Assembly (NCBI RefSeq): GCF_000739615.1
Contig: NZ_BATP01000032.1
Coordinates: forward strand, 62,001-126,000
Source: Haloferula sp. BvORR071
Lineage (GTDB): Bacteria; Verrucomicrobiota; Verrucomicrobiia; Verrucomicrobiales; Akkermansiaceae
DNA length: 64,000 nt
Reading direction: 5' to 3'
Shown here: one piece after another, positions 43,951 through 53,245 of the stretch
Layout of the letters: each line of letters opens with the position of its first letter
Numbering within the stretch: position 1 is the stretch's first letter
Translations under genes and position numbers: made by a program
The notes under the pieces: model-generated
The model's database searches: none
Told to the model about the DNA's origin: nothing
What the model saw: the letters and a program-made list of their open reading frames with translations, nothing else

Positions 43951-45432
43951 TTAGGCGCAGGGCCCGTCCGTGAACAAGGTCGCGACCTCGCGCTTGGCGA
44001 CTTTGCCCATCGCGTTGCGGGGCAATTGCTCCACCAGCATCAGGTGCCGGGGCAGCTTGTAGGGGGAGAGGCGGTCCTTGGCCCAGTGCTGCAGTTCCGT
44101 GAGCACCAGCGGTGGGGCGCTGGCTTCCGGGACGGCGGCGACCGCGACGGTCTCGCCCCAGGTGGCATCCTCCAAGCCGACCACCGCGCACTCACGGATG
44201 GCCGGGTGGTCGAGCAGGGCGGCTTCGATCTCCAGCGCGGAGAGCTTGTAGCCACCGCTCTTGATGATGTCCACGGAGAGGCGGCCGAGGATGCGGTAGT
44301 AGCCATCTTCCATCACGCCCATGTCGCCGGTGTGGAACCAGCCATCCTCGAAAGAGGCCGCGGTGATTTCCGGAAGCTGCCAGTATTCACTGAAGACCGC
44401 CGGGCCGCGGACCTGGATCTCGCCGGGCTCGTGCTCGCCATGCAGGGTCTCGCCGCTTTCGGAGCGCAGCCGGACCTCTACGCCGGGCAAGGGCTGGCCC
44501 ACCGCACCGGGACGGCGTTCCCCCTGCAGCGGATTGGAGAGGATCATCCCGGTCTCCGTCATCCCGTAGCGTTCTAACAGATGCTGGCCGGTCAGATCAT
44601 GCCAGCGGCGGTGGAGCCCCGCGGGCAGGGCCGCCGAGCCGGAGACCATCAGGCGCATGCGGCCGAAGGCGGCGGCAAGATCCGACGCGCCATCACCTAA
44701 CAAATCGACGAGCTTCGCGTAGATCGTCGGCACCGCCATGAAGAGCGTGTAGGCGTCCGCCTTCACCCGCGGCAGGATCAGCTCCGCATCGAAGCGCGGG
44801 AAGGCCTCGATCATCGCGCCGGACCACAGGGCACAGCCGAGGACATTGATGATGCCGTGGATGTGATGCAGCGGCAGGAAGAGCGGGATGCGATCCTCCG
44901 CGCTCCACTCCCACGCGTTCACCAGGGCCTCAATCTGCGCCTGGAGGTTCGCATGGGTGCTCACCACGCCCTTCGGTTTGCTGGTGGTGCCGCTGGTATA
45001 GAGAATCATTGCCCGCCGGGTGGCTGCGATGTCGGGCAAGGAGCACTCAGCCCTAGTCCCTTCTTCGATGACCAGCAGGCGGCGCGGGCCGGGGTCCAGC
45101 TTGCTGGCGTAGGCCGGAGTCGTGAGGATGAGCTTGATGTCCGAGTCGCCCAGCACGTGGTCCAGTTCCCGCGCGGTGACTTGGGTGGACAGCGGTACGG
45201 CGATCCCGCCAGCCCGCCAGATTCCCCATTGCAGCGCTGCGTAGTCGAAGCCCGGGGGTGCCATGAAGGCCACGCGTTCTTCCCGAAGATCAGCGCGACC
45301 GTCTAACAGAACGGCCGCGATCGTCTCGGAGCGTCGCAGCAGATCCGCGTAGCAGTAGGAGCGGCCATCGGCATGAATGGCGATCCGCTCTTCATGGGCG
45401 CGGGCCCGGGCAATCAAGGGAAGTTCCACCAT
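43951..45432 (-). CDS. matB: malonyl-CoA synthetase (MatB-type acyl-CoA ligase)
   Basis: The 493-residue ANL-family enzyme would convert malonate, CoA and ATP to malonyl-CoA. Motifs include the P-loop-like MILYTSGTTSKPKG, ERYGMTETG, the hinge Asp in FHTGDMG, DIIKSGGYKLS and the C-terminal catalytic Lys in GKVAK. Substrate assignment comes from operon context: malonate transporter genes madM and madL lie directly upstream, with a 3-nt gap. It is probably cytosolic. Confidence 0.88.
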   Translation of the reverse strand: MVELPLIARARAHEERIAIHADGRSYCYADLLRRSETIAAVLLDGRADLREERVAFMAPPGFDYAALQWGIWRAGGIAVPLSTQVTARELDHVLGDSDIKLILTTPAYASKLDPGPRRLLVIEEGTRAECSLPDIAATRRAMILYTSGTTSKPKGVVSTHANLQAQIEALVNAWEWSAEDRIPLFLPLHHIHGIINVLGCALWSGAMIEAFPRFDAELILPRVKADAYTLFMAVPTIYAKLVDLLGDGASDLAAAFGRMRLMVSGSAALPAGLHRRWHDLTGQHLLERYGMTETGMILSNPLQGERRPGAVGQPLPGVEVRLRSESGETLHGEHEPGEIQVRGPAVFSEYWQLPEITAASFEDGWFHTGDMGVMEDGYYRILGRLSVDIIKSGGYKLSALEIEAALLDHPAIRECAVVGLEDATWGETVAVAAVPEASAPPLVLTELQHWAKDRLSPYKLPRHLMLVEQLPRNAMGKVAKREVATLFTDGPCA

Positions 45433-45435
45433 CTG

Positions 45436-46197
45436 TCAGAAGATCGAGCGAATGATGAAATACATCACCGAAGGCCCCAGCAGGCATCCCAGGCCGGTGT
45501 AGAAGGTCGCGGTCATCGCGCCATAGGGGACAAGCTTCGGATCGGTGGCCGCTAGGCCACCGGCGACGCCGCTGGTGGTGCCCATCAGGCCGCCATAGAT
45601 CATCGCCGTGCGCGGGTTGTTCAGGCCGATGAAGCGGGCGACGAGAGGAGTGCCGACCATCACGGTGATCGATTTGATCAGCCCCGCCGCGAAGCTCAGC
45701 GCGATGACTTCAGGGGTGGCACCGAGCGCTGTGCCGGTGACTGGGCCGACGATGAAGGTCGCCGCGCCGGCACCGAGTGTGGTCAGGCTGACCGCATCCC
45801 GGTAGCCGAAGGCATAACCCACGCAGACTCCCACGACGAAGGAGACGAAGATTCCGGTGAACAGGGAGGCGACTCCAGCGATACCGGTCTTGCGAAGCTC
45901 TTCCATGCGCACGCCCATGGCGGTGGCGACGATGGCGAAGTCACGCAGCATCGAGCCGCCCATCAGGCCGATGCCGGCAAACTCTGGAATGTCGGCCAGC
46001 CCCTTCTCGCCCTTCGTGATCTCTCCACCGACATAGGCCAGTACCAGGCCAAGCATGATCGCGATCGCGGAGCCATGCAGGCGGCCGCGGGTCAGCCAAC
46101 CGGACAGCAGATAGGAAAAGCCCACCAGCAAGCCGATGACCGCGAAAGCGGTGATCAGCGGATACTCCACCAGCAGCGGTTTGATGAACTGCATCAT
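45436..46197 (-). CDS. madM: malonate transporter subunit MadM
   Basis: The 253-residue protein is almost entirely hydrophobic, with about eight membrane segments (e.g. LITAFAVIGLLVGFSYLLSG) and the GGLMGTTSGVAGGLA loop typical of MadM. With MadL it forms a sodium-coupled malonate importer. The open frame extends far upstream (to 46908), but ATGATG at 46197 overlaps the madL stop, so translation is coupled. The MMQF start is used; MQF at 46194 is equivalent. Confidence 0.88.
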   Translation of the reverse strand: MMQFIKPLLVEYPLITAFAVIGLLVGFSYLLSGWLTRGRLHGSAIAIMLGLVLAYVGGEITKGEKGLADIPEFAGIGLMGGSMLRDFAIVATAMGVRMEELRKTGIAGVASLFTGIFVSFVVGVCVGYAFGYRDAVSLTTLGAGAATFIVGPVTGTALGATPEVIALSFAAGLIKSITVMVGTPLVARFIGLNNPRTAMIYGGLMGTTSGVAGGLAATDPKLVPYGAMTATFYTGLGCLLGPSVMYFIIRSIF

Positions 46198-46583
46198 GGG
46201 TCCAGGTGGGAAGAGTCTTCGCCGCGGGAACGGCCGATCCGGCAGAAGAGCGGCACCAGCGCGACACAGGCAACCGAGACCAAGACGCCCGCGATGAGCG
46301 CAGCATAGCCACCGTGGATCGCCTTGCGGACATTCTGCGAGGCAGCCATGGCGACGATCACCGGGATGTAGATCGCGCTCCAGAAGAGGATGCCGGACTC
46401 GGTGGGCGGCTGCAGATTGCCGCGCTTCTTGAGCCAATCGGTTAGAAGGATCAGCAGCAGCATCGCAATGCCGACGCCGCCGATGTCTTTGTTTTCCATG
46501 CCGAGCAGCTGGCCAAGCCCGCGGCCGATCAGCATGCCTGCGAGCAGGCAGAAGGATAGGATTGCCGTTCCGTAGATGGCCAT
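46194..46583 (-). CDS. madL: malonate transporter subunit MadL
   Basis: The 129-residue protein has four hydrophobic segments, starting MAIYGTAILSFCLLAGMLIG, and the MadL signature NKDIGGVGIAMLLLI. It pairs with MadM, which follows by a 4-nt overlap. It is the first gene of the operon, 118 nt from the divergent regulator ATG. Confidence 0.88.
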   Translation of the reverse strand: MAIYGTAILSFCLLAGMLIGRGLGQLLGMENKDIGGVGIAMLLLILLTDWLKKRGNLQPPTESGILFWSAIYIPVIVAMAASQNVRKAIHGGYAALIAGVLVSVACVALVPLFCRIGRSRGEDSSHLDP

Positions 46584-46634
46584 ACCAGAGAGGGTTTTTG
46601 GGAGGCGGACCGGCGCACCATGAGGAGAATGGCG

Positions 46635-46654
46635 ATTCTTGTATACAAAAATCC
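46635..46654. promoter_or_regulatory. operator of the malonate regulator
   Basis: A 10-bp perfect palindrome TTGTATACAA (46639-46648) lies inside the imperfect 20-nt palindrome 46635-46654, between the divergent madL and GntR genes. FadR-type GntR proteins, including the rhizobial malonate repressor MatR, bind TTGTA/TACAA-type sites. Confidence 0.7.
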
Positions 46655-46701
46655 AAATGCTGTCTGGAACAGCCGGGATCGGCCGCTACGCTGCTGCACC
46701 T

Positions 46702-47367
46702 ATGACGAGCCGCAGCGCCGACGAGATCCGCGAAGACATCGAACAACGCATCGTGGAAGGCGAGTTCGAGGACGGACAGCGGCTGGATGAGGTCAGTTTG
46801 GCGAAGCGCTTCGGCGTGTCGCGCACTCCCTTGCGGGAAGCGTTGCGAATGCTCGCCGGTTCCGGGCTGGTGGAGTTGATCCCGCGCCGTGGGGCCTTCG
46901 TGCGGCACCCCGGGATCGTCGAGCTGATCGAGATGTTCGAGGTGATGGCCGAGCTGGAAGCCCTCTGCGGGCGCCTCGCCGCGCGGCGGATCTCACCCGG
47001 CGAGCTGGCCGAGATCTCGGTGAGCGCGCGGGCCTGTGAGCAGGCACTGGAGAAGGAGGATCCCGACGCCTACTACCATCGCAACGAAGAGTTCCACCAA
47101 CTGATCTACCGGGCGGCGGGCAACAGCTTCCTGGTGACGGAAGCGAAGCGGCTCCAGAAGCGCCTGCGCCCTTTCCGGCGGATGCAGCTCCGTGCCCGCG
47201 GCCGCATGCGCCAATCGATGGCGGAGCACGAGCAGATCCTCCAGGCGCTCAAGGACGGCAATGCCGCCATCGCCGCCGATACCCTGCGCAGCCACGTGGC
47301 CGTCCAGGGCGAGAGGTTCCACGACCTCCTCTCCAGCTACGAGAAGTCCGCCGCAGGCAAGAAGTAG
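46702..47367 (+). CDS. FadR-type GntR regulator of malonate genes
   Basis: The 221-residue protein has an N-terminal winged helix (LAKRFGVSRTPLREALRML) and a helical FCD ligand domain with metal-type histidines (RNEEFHQLI, RSHVAVQGE). Divergence from madLM-matB matches MatR of rhizobia, where malonate relieves repression. The frame opens at 46639, but that start would fall inside the operator; the ATG at 46702 is preferred. Confidence 0.88.
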   Translation: MTSRSADEIREDIEQRIVEGEFEDGQRLDEVSLAKRFGVSRTPLREALRMLAGSGLVELIPRRGAFVRHPGIVELIEMFEVMAELEALCGRLAARRISPGELAEISVSARACEQALEKEDPDAYYHRNEEFHQLIYRAAGNSFLVTEAKRLQKRLRPFRRMQLRARGRMRQSMAEHEQILQALKDGNAAIAADTLRSHVAVQGERFHDLLSSYEKSAAGKK

Positions 47368-47496
47368 CAGAAGTGGCGCGGCTCTCCTTGGACTGCGGAG
47401 GCTTGCCCCCGCCTTTCTTCGCGAGGCTTGCCGAGCGTGGGGGCGTGGCGCTTCACCCCAAGTCTCCGCTGTCTTGCAGAAGTGGCGCGGCTCTCC
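47367..47496. repeat. 21-bp direct repeat
   Basis: A 21-nt sequence beginning GCAGAAGTGGCGCGG occurs at 47367-47387 and identically at 47476-47496. Between them lies a GC-rich segment with inverted GGCTTGCC pieces. The first copy starts on the last base of the regulator stop codon. Confidence 0.7.
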
Positions 47497-47619
47497 CGAG
47501 CCGCGACCGTGCAAGTCCACGTCTTCCCGAAAGCTCCCCTCGCTCCAAAGCATCCCCGGCACAGCAGGGGAGACATCGCTTCCAAGCTCATTAGCAGCCC
47601 TCCAGAGCCGCACCTCTTC

Positions 47620-48147
47620 TCACTTCAGCGCCTTCTCGATCGCCTCGGTCACCTCGGCGCTATCCGGCGTGGTCTTCGGCTCGAAGCGCGCAATCGGCTT
47701 GCCATCCTTCCCGATCAAAAACTTGCCGAAGTTCCAGGTCACATCACCCGGGAAGGCGCCTTCCTTGCCGCTGAGTGCGGTGTAGAGGGGATGCTGTTCC
47801 GCGCCCTTGACGTGGACCTTCTCCATCAGCGGGAAGCTGACCTTGTAGTTGTCCTTGCAGAACTCCTTGATCTCCTCGGCCGTGCCCGGCTCCTGGTTGC
47901 CGAAGTCGTTGCAAGGGAAGGCGAGAATCACGAAGTCCTTCTTCTTGTACTTGTCGTAGATCGCCTCGAGCTTCTCGTACTGCGGGGTCAGGCCGCACTT
48001 GGAAGCGGTGTTGACCACCAGCACCACCTTGCCCTTGTACTCGGCCAGGTTGGTCTCCTTGCCGGAGATGGTCTTGAAGGGAATGCTGGTGAGATCCGCT
48101 GCGGTAGCGGTGGCGAAGAGGACGAGGGAAGCGAGGAAGTGGCGCAT
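47620..48147 (-). CDS. exported glutathione-peroxidase-fold thiol peroxidase
   Basis: The 175-residue protein has a signal peptide (MRHFLASLVLFATATAA) and the GPx tetrad: C51 (NTASKCGLT), Q85 (NQEPG), W138 and N139 (VTWNFG). The peroxidatic residue is Cys, not selenocysteine. C97 in EFCKDN sits where thioredoxin-dependent GPx proteins have the resolving Cys, so thioredoxin is the likelier reductant. It probably detoxifies peroxides in the periplasm. It is monocistronic. Confidence 0.92.
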   Translation of the reverse strand: MRHFLASLVLFATATAADLTSIPFKTISGKETNLAEYKGKVVLVVNTASKCGLTPQYEKLEAIYDKYKKKDFVILAFPCNDFGNQEPGTAEEIKEFCKDNYKVSFPLMEKVHVKGAEQHPLYTALSGKEGAFPGDVTWNFGKFLIGKDGKPIARFEPKTTPDSAEVTEAIEKALK

Positions 48148-48220
48148 GGCGGGAGAAATACGGCGATAGGAGCGATCCTGCTATCGCTTATTCCACGCCA
48201 TCCGGGGTGGAACCGGAGGG

Positions 48221-48256
48221 AAAAGAAAACCCCGGCCACCTTGAGGGCGGCCGGGG
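48221..48256 (-). terminator. terminator of the strand-repeat protein gene
   Basis: On the minus strand CCCCGGCC pairs with GGCCGGGG and is followed by TTTTCTTTT. Confidence 0.8.
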
Positions 48257-48293
48257 CTGGAATTGAATCACTTCAAGGATCGAATCGGACCGA

Positions 48294-51200
48294 TCAGGGG
48301 GTCGGAGTCACGTTCACCCGCAGGAAGCCCTTCGAGCCTTGGGCCAAGCCATCGCTGGCGGTCAGGCTGAAGGTCCGGTATTCATACCCCGCCGGTGCCG
48401 CCGGCAGGCCGGTGGTGACGACCGGGGTGACCACCGTGACCGGGCTGGTGAATGCCGCCAGGTTCAGGCTGCCCTGCACCGTGTAGGTGTAACCGTCCTT
48501 CGCGGCGGTGGGCGAGGGCGCTCCGGCGAAGACCGGCGCTCCGCTGCGTACCGCGATGGTCAGCAACAACTCGTTGGCCGTGCCAGCATCGTTGCCGTCA
48601 CCGATCAGGTTGTAGACCTTCGGACCGCTCGAGCCGTTGTTCGGGGTGCCACCCAAGGCGAACTCGAGCGCGTTGCTGTTGCCGTCACCATCCGGGTCCG
48701 CATTCGGTCCCACGATGTTCGGATCGGTCTCGCCCGGGAAGAAGCCGTTCGCCCAGGTTTCGAAGGCACTTGCCGCCCGCACGATCGCGATCTGGGTGCC
48801 GCCTTGGTAGGCATAGTTGATCGAGTAGCCCGAAGGCAGCGTTGCCGAGACCGCCGCATGGTTGGCGAACTGGGTGCCCGTCTTGGTGCCGTAGTCGGCA
48901 ATGATGTAGGTCGACGCCGTTGGAGTTCCCGTGATCACCAGGTTGGCATTGGTGATGTTCAGGTTGGCGGTAGCGACCAGATGGCCGGTCGTCGGCTCGG
49001 TGGCACTGAGGTTGATCGCGAAGTTACCGCCAACAGCGAAGCTCACGTTGCCATCCGCGAACAGGTCTCCGGTCGGAGCACCCGGTGCCAGCGAGGCGCC
49101 GTTGCTGACCGAGATCGGACCCTTGATCGTGCCGGTGCCGCCGAGCGTCCCGACACTGACGGTGGTCGTTCCCAGATAGGTGTTGGTGCCGTTCAGGTTC
49201 AGCGTGCCGGCGCCGATCTTGGTCAGCCCGCCCAGCCCGGTGCCGTCATCATCAAGCCCCTGCCCGATGTTGATGGTCTGGCCGTTGCTGTCGATGATCG
49301 CACCGCCGTCCTCGATGATCGCGCTGTTGAGGCTCGACATGAAGTTGGCATTCGCATTCGCGCCGGCCTTCAGCGTGCCGCCGTCGAAGTTGAAGTGGCT
49401 CTCGCCGCCAACACCACCGTTGTTGTCATTGCCCTCACGCACCCGGCGCACAGTCAGGAGACCGCCATCCAGGTTCATGGTGCCGGTGCCGCTCGGTTCG
49501 TTCGCCAGGATCAGCCCGTTCGCACCCAGCGAAGTCACCTGCGCCGCCCCGGTCATGTTCACCGTGCCCTTGCCGAACTCACCGACCATCAGCGGCCGGT
49601 CGAGTTGGGTCTGGGTGAAGGTGCCGCCGGAGATGTTCAGCGTGCCGTCGCCGGTGGCGTTGCGGCCCAGGATCATCCAGCCGTTGGCGCTCACCGAGCC
49701 GGCGCTCTGGTTCCACACCGCGAGACCATCGCGGGAGATCATGAACTCACCCCCGGTGTGGCTGACCGTGCCGCCGGTCATGGTGACCGTGCCGCTGGAG
49801 CCCGTGTTCAGCGCCACGAAGAAGCTACCAGTGCCGGTGTAGGTGCTGGTGCCGCTGATGCTAACCGTGGCGACCGTGCCGGTGTTCTTGCCCCAGAAGG
49901 TCGTCACCGAGTGGACGGTGCCGTTGTCCTGCAGGTTGAAGTTGCCGATGGAATTATCCAGGTCGGTGACGTTGAAGTCATTGCCGGTGTGGTTGTAGGT
50001 GCCGTTCTCCTTCACCGTCAGCGTTCCGGTGCTGGTGGAGGTGTGGCCGACTGCGAGCCATCCGGCGGTCTGGTTGAGCGTGCTGCTGCCGCCGATGGTC
50101 AGCGAGCCCGCGGTGCCGTTCACGCCGGTGCCAATTAGCAGCTGGGCTCCGGCATTGTAGACGGATGTCCCGGCGAGCGTCATCGCCCCGGCCGTGCCAG
50201 CGGTATTGCTGATCTGGGTTTCTCCCGTGACCGAGAGAGCCGCATTGTTCAGCAGGCTCACCACGGTTCCGGAGCGCATCAGCAGGGGACCTGCCACCGC
50301 GTTGGTCTGGCCCGTGCCGTTGAGGACCAAGCCACCTGCTGCCACCGTCAGGCCGTTGTTCGACAGACCGTTCGCGCCCGGGAAGGACAGCGTCAGCGTG
50401 CCGGCACCATCCTTGACGAAGCCACCCAGGGAACGGGCGATCTGCCCGGAGATCTCCAGGTTGTTGGTGATCTTCAGCGTGCTGATGACCGCATTGTCGG
50501 CTGCTCCCACGGTGTAACCGCGATTGTTGGTGGTAGCCGGACCGGTGTAGGCGAGCGTGCCACCCGCGAAGACCAGATTGCCCGGAGCCGCCGGAGCTGC
50601 ACCCAGCGGACTGGCCGCACCGCCCGCAGCCAAGGTGGCTACGCTGGTGGTTCCCCCTGCCAGCGTGGTGACGCCGGTGTAGGTATTCGCGGTCGAGATC
50701 GTCAGGTTGCCGGTGTTCTGCTTGAGCAGGCCGCCGGTGCCCGAGATCTGACCAGCACCACTGAGGCTGTAGTCCACATCGATCGTGTTGTCGAAGGTCA
50801 TGCCGCTTGGCGTGACCGTGCCGGGAATGTTGATCGCGCTATTGGCGGGGACCAACAAGCTGTTGTCGAAGGTCACCGGATTCCCGTTCGCGAAGAAGGC
50901 CGGAGTGTTCGCAATCGAATCGAGCCAGTTCTGGGTGCCCGTGGTCGTCCGGGTGCTCCATTCGTTGTCGAAGTTGCCAGTCCAGCTCCGCAGGGCCACC
51001 GCCGTGATATTCAGCCGGTAGAGCTTGTTCACCGTGTCGTGGACCAGCGTGGCCTGGATGCCGGGAGGCAAGGTGCCGAGGGTGAAGGTGCCGCCCGTGG
51101 TGCTGTTGTATTTCACCAGCGGGAAGCTGCCCACCTGCGGCAGCAGGCCCGTCAGGTTGATCGTCGCGGTGCCGTTGATGGTCAGGGCGCCCGTCACGTT

Positions 51201-53075
51201 CACAGGTGCCAGCGAGGGATTCCCCGCGATCGCGTTGTAGTTGATGTCCAGGCTGGTCGCACCGCCGGTCCCGAAGGAGGCGCTGGCCGCGTTGAACTGG
51301 GCATCAAAGAAGGTCGCGGTCACCCCGAAGGAAGCACCGTTCGCAACTGTCAAGGCACCGCCGCCCACGGAGTCGGTCGTGGTATACAGCTTGCCGCCGT
51401 TCACCGTATTCGCGCCCGTGTAGGTGTTGGCTGCGGTCAGCGTCAGCGTGTCGGCACCGCTCTTGGTGAGGCCGCCGGCACCGCTCAAGATCTGCGGGAT
51501 GCCGATCGGGCTGCCATTGCTGTTGATCTTCAGGCCGCCGACTTGGATCTCGGCGGTGTCGAGATTGCTGATGAAGTTCGGCTCGATCCCGTTGGAGGTG
51601 ATCTGCGTGCCGTTGAATTCCACCACATCCGCGCCTGGTCCGCCGTTGATCCGCTTGGTCGAGAGCGTCCCGCCATCGAAATCAATGTGGCCGGCCGAAC
51701 CGCCGCCGGTGGCGACATCCACATTAGGTGCGCTCAAGGCGCCCCCGGTCATGGTCAGGGTGCCGGTGCCGCCTTCGCCGATCCGCAGGGTCCCGCCCAA
51801 CGTGGCCGTGCCCGCGGAGAGATTGTACGCTCCGAAGCTGCCACCCGCGCGACCGATGCTGACCGCGACGGTGCCCACGTTCATCGTGCCGCCGCTTTGG
51901 TTGATGGTGCCGTGCGCCCCCGTGCCGTCGCTACCCACGATGAACTCCTGGTTGGAGTTCTTGGTGAAGACGCCGGTGCCGCTGATGTTGAGCGTGCCGG
52001 TGGCATTGTTGGCCCGGCCGATGGCCAGCCAGTTGCCCACGCTGATGTTACCCGCGCTCAGGTTCACCACCCCGGTGCCGCCATTCTGGCCGATCCAGAG
52101 TTCCCCGCCGATCTGCAGGTCGGAGTTGGTGTTGTCCACCGTGACCGTGCCGTTCGAGTTCACATCCTCGCCGAGGATGAACTGCTCGTTGTTCACGTTC
52201 AGGTAGTCGCCACCCGAGAGCTTCAGCAGGCCGGTGCAGGTGTTCTGGCCCACGTAGGTGCGGCCGGTGTTGGTCAGCGTGCCGCCGTTCATGAACAGGG
52301 AGCCATTGGAGCCTGTTCCATCTTCGTTCTTGCCGATGAAGTTCCAGCCCCCCGTGGTGATGGTCCCCGCAGTCACCGTCATCACCCCGGTGCCGCCGCC
52401 GGTGCCCAGCGCCAGATCGTTGCCGATCGGCATCGTGCCGGACTCCATGTTGAAAGTGCCGTTGCCACCGCGTGCGCCCACGTAGAGGCGGTTGCCGATG
52501 TTCAGGTTGCCGGTGGTGTTCATGTTCACCTTGCCGATCCCGGTGCTGGCCCCGCCATTGTTGCCGCCCACGTAGAGGCGGCCGCCGTTGGCGGTCATCG
52601 TGCCGGAGCCTTGGGCGAAGCCGCTGATCCCGCCCCCCGCTGTGGTGGTGTTGGCCAGGTTGTAAACCGAGTTGCTGCCAGTCGTGGATCCCACGAACAT
52701 CCAGTTGCCGCCGCCGGTGGTCGCGATCCCCGAGCGGTGATCCAGCCTGCTCACGCCTCGCAGGATGATGTCGGTCGGGATCGGGGTCATATCGACCGTG
52801 ATCGTCGGGATATTCACCGTCGTGGAATCGATCACCCCGTGCTCATTGGTTGCCTCCGTCCCCGTCTTCACCGGGGCATGTCCGAAGCTCCAGTTGCCCG
52901 GAGTGTTCCAGTTCGAATCGACCGATCCGTTCCAGATATTGTCGATCGCGGCTTGGCTTACGGCAGAGCTCAGGATCCCGCCTACTACCAGCCGGGCAAA
53001 CCAGCGGGCATTGTGGGAGGCTGTGGCCGTAAGGGATTCACGGGTAATGAGCGGCGTGGTCGGGGTTTGTTTCAT
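48294..53075 (-). CDS. giant autotransporter-strand-repeat surface protein
   Basis: The 1,593-residue protein starts with a signal-anchor-like region (about 24-46, FARLVVGGILSSAVSQAA). Hundreds of residues follow of Gly/Thr/Asn-rich beta-helix repeats. About 14 short units resemble TGTLNISGGxF with LYVGxNG, and four autotransporter-associated strand repeats have the form GGLTKxGAGTLxL plus NTYTGxTTV. Near the C-terminus come DPDGDGNSNALEFALGG and a beta domain. There is no beta-barrel and no PEP-CTERM tag, so it is probably exported by the general pathway and held at the surface another way. The ATG at 53075 is used; the frame opens at 53138. Large ORFs on the opposite strand are shadows. Confidence 0.82.
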   Translation of the reverse strand: MKQTPTTPLITRESLTATASHNARWFARLVVGGILSSAVSQAAIDNIWNGSVDSNWNTPGNWSFGHAPVKTGTEATNEHGVIDSTTVNIPTITVDMTPIPTDIILRGVSRLDHRSGIATTGGGNWMFVGSTTGSNSVYNLANTTTAGGGISGFAQGSGTMTANGGRLYVGGNNGGASTGIGKVNMNTTGNLNIGNRLYVGARGGNGTFNMESGTMPIGNDLALGTGGGTGVMTVTAGTITTGGWNFIGKNEDGTGSNGSLFMNGGTLTNTGRTYVGQNTCTGLLKLSGGDYLNVNNEQFILGEDVNSNGTVTVDNTNSDLQIGGELWIGQNGGTGVVNLSAGNISVGNWLAIGRANNATGTLNISGTGVFTKNSNQEFIVGSDGTGAHGTINQSGGTMNVGTVAVSIGRAGGSFGAYNLSAGTATLGGTLRIGEGGTGTLTMTGGALSAPNVDVATGGGSAGHIDFDGGTLSTKRINGGPGADVVEFNGTQITSNGIEPNFISNLDTAEIQVGGLKINSNGSPIGIPQILSGAGGLTKSGADTLTLTAANTYTGANTVNGGKLYTTTDSVGGGALTVANGASFGVTATFFDAQFNAASASFGTGGATSLDINYNAIAGNPSLAPVNVTGALTINGTATINLTGLLPQVGSFPLVKYNSTTGGTFTLGTLPPGIQATLVHDTVNKLYRLNITAVALRSWTGNFDNEWSTRTTTGTQNWLDSIANTPAFFANGNPVTFDNSLLVPANSAINIPGTVTPSGMTFDNTIDVDYSLSGAGQISGTGGLLKQNTGNLTISTANTYTGVTTLAGGTTSVATLAAGGAASPLGAAPAAPGNLVFAGGTLAYTGPATTNNRGYTVGAADNAVISTLKITNNLEISGQIARSLGGFVKDGAGTLTLSFPGANGLSNNGLTVAAGGLVLNGTGQTNAVAGPLLMRSGTVVSLLNNAALSVTGETQISNTAGTAGAMTLAGTSVYNAGAQLLIGTGVNGTAGSLTIGGSSTLNQTAGWLAVGHTSTSTGTLTVKENGTYNHTGNDFNVTDLDNSIGNFNLQDNGTVHSVTTFWGKNTGTVATVSISGTSTYTGTGSFFVALNTGSSGTVTMTGGTVSHTGGEFMISRDGLAVWNQSAGSVSANGWMILGRNATGDGTLNISGGTFTQTQLDRPLMVGEFGKGTVNMTGAAQVTSLGANGLILANEPSGTGTMNLDGGLLTVRRVREGNDNNGGVGGESHFNFDGGTLKAGANANANFMSSLNSAIIEDGGAIIDSNGQTINIGQGLDDDGTGLGGLTKIGAGTLNLNGTNTYLGTTTVSVGTLGGTGTIKGPISVSNGASLAPGAPTGDLFADGNVSFAVGGNFAINLSATEPTTGHLVATANLNITNANLVITGTPTASTYIIADYGTKTGTQFANHAAVSATLPSGYSINYAYQGGTQIAIVRAASAFETWANGFFPGETDPNIVGPNADPDGDGNSNALEFALGGTPNNGSSGPKVYNLIGDGNDAGTANELLLTIAVRSGAPVFAGAPSPTAAKDGYTYTVQGSLNLAAFTSPVTVVTPVVTTGLPAAPAGYEYRTFSLTASDGLAQGSKGFLRVNVTPTP

Positions 53076-53210
53076 TGGGGTTTGGGGTCGAAATTGGGGG
53101 GGACAAGTGACGAGTGCACACGTTCCCGGAGCCCGCATGCGGGCGAAGAAGCGCGAGCAACCCGGAAAAATCGGGGTCGTTATGTTGCACCGGGGGACTG
53201 ACCCGGTTGC

Positions 53211-53240
53211 GGGGTTTTGGGCTTTTTGGGTTGGGTTGGG
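53211..53240 (+). other. candidate G-quadruplex
   Basis: Five G-runs (GGGG, GGG, GGG, GGG, GGG) are separated by loops of 4, 6, 2 and 2 nt, enough for a three-tetrad G-quadruplex on the plus strand (template strand of the downstream minus-strand gene). Confidence 0.5.
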
Positions 53241-53245
53241 TTCGG

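Noticed and set aside
48339-50138. A 599-codon plus-strand open frame
   Set aside because: Same reason: antisense shadow of the strand-repeat protein.
51039-53201. A 720-codon plus-strand open frame opposite the strand-repeat gene
   Set aside because: Its translation is Arg/Ala/His-rich with no domains, while the minus frame has signal region, repeats and a known module. It is a GC-driven shadow.
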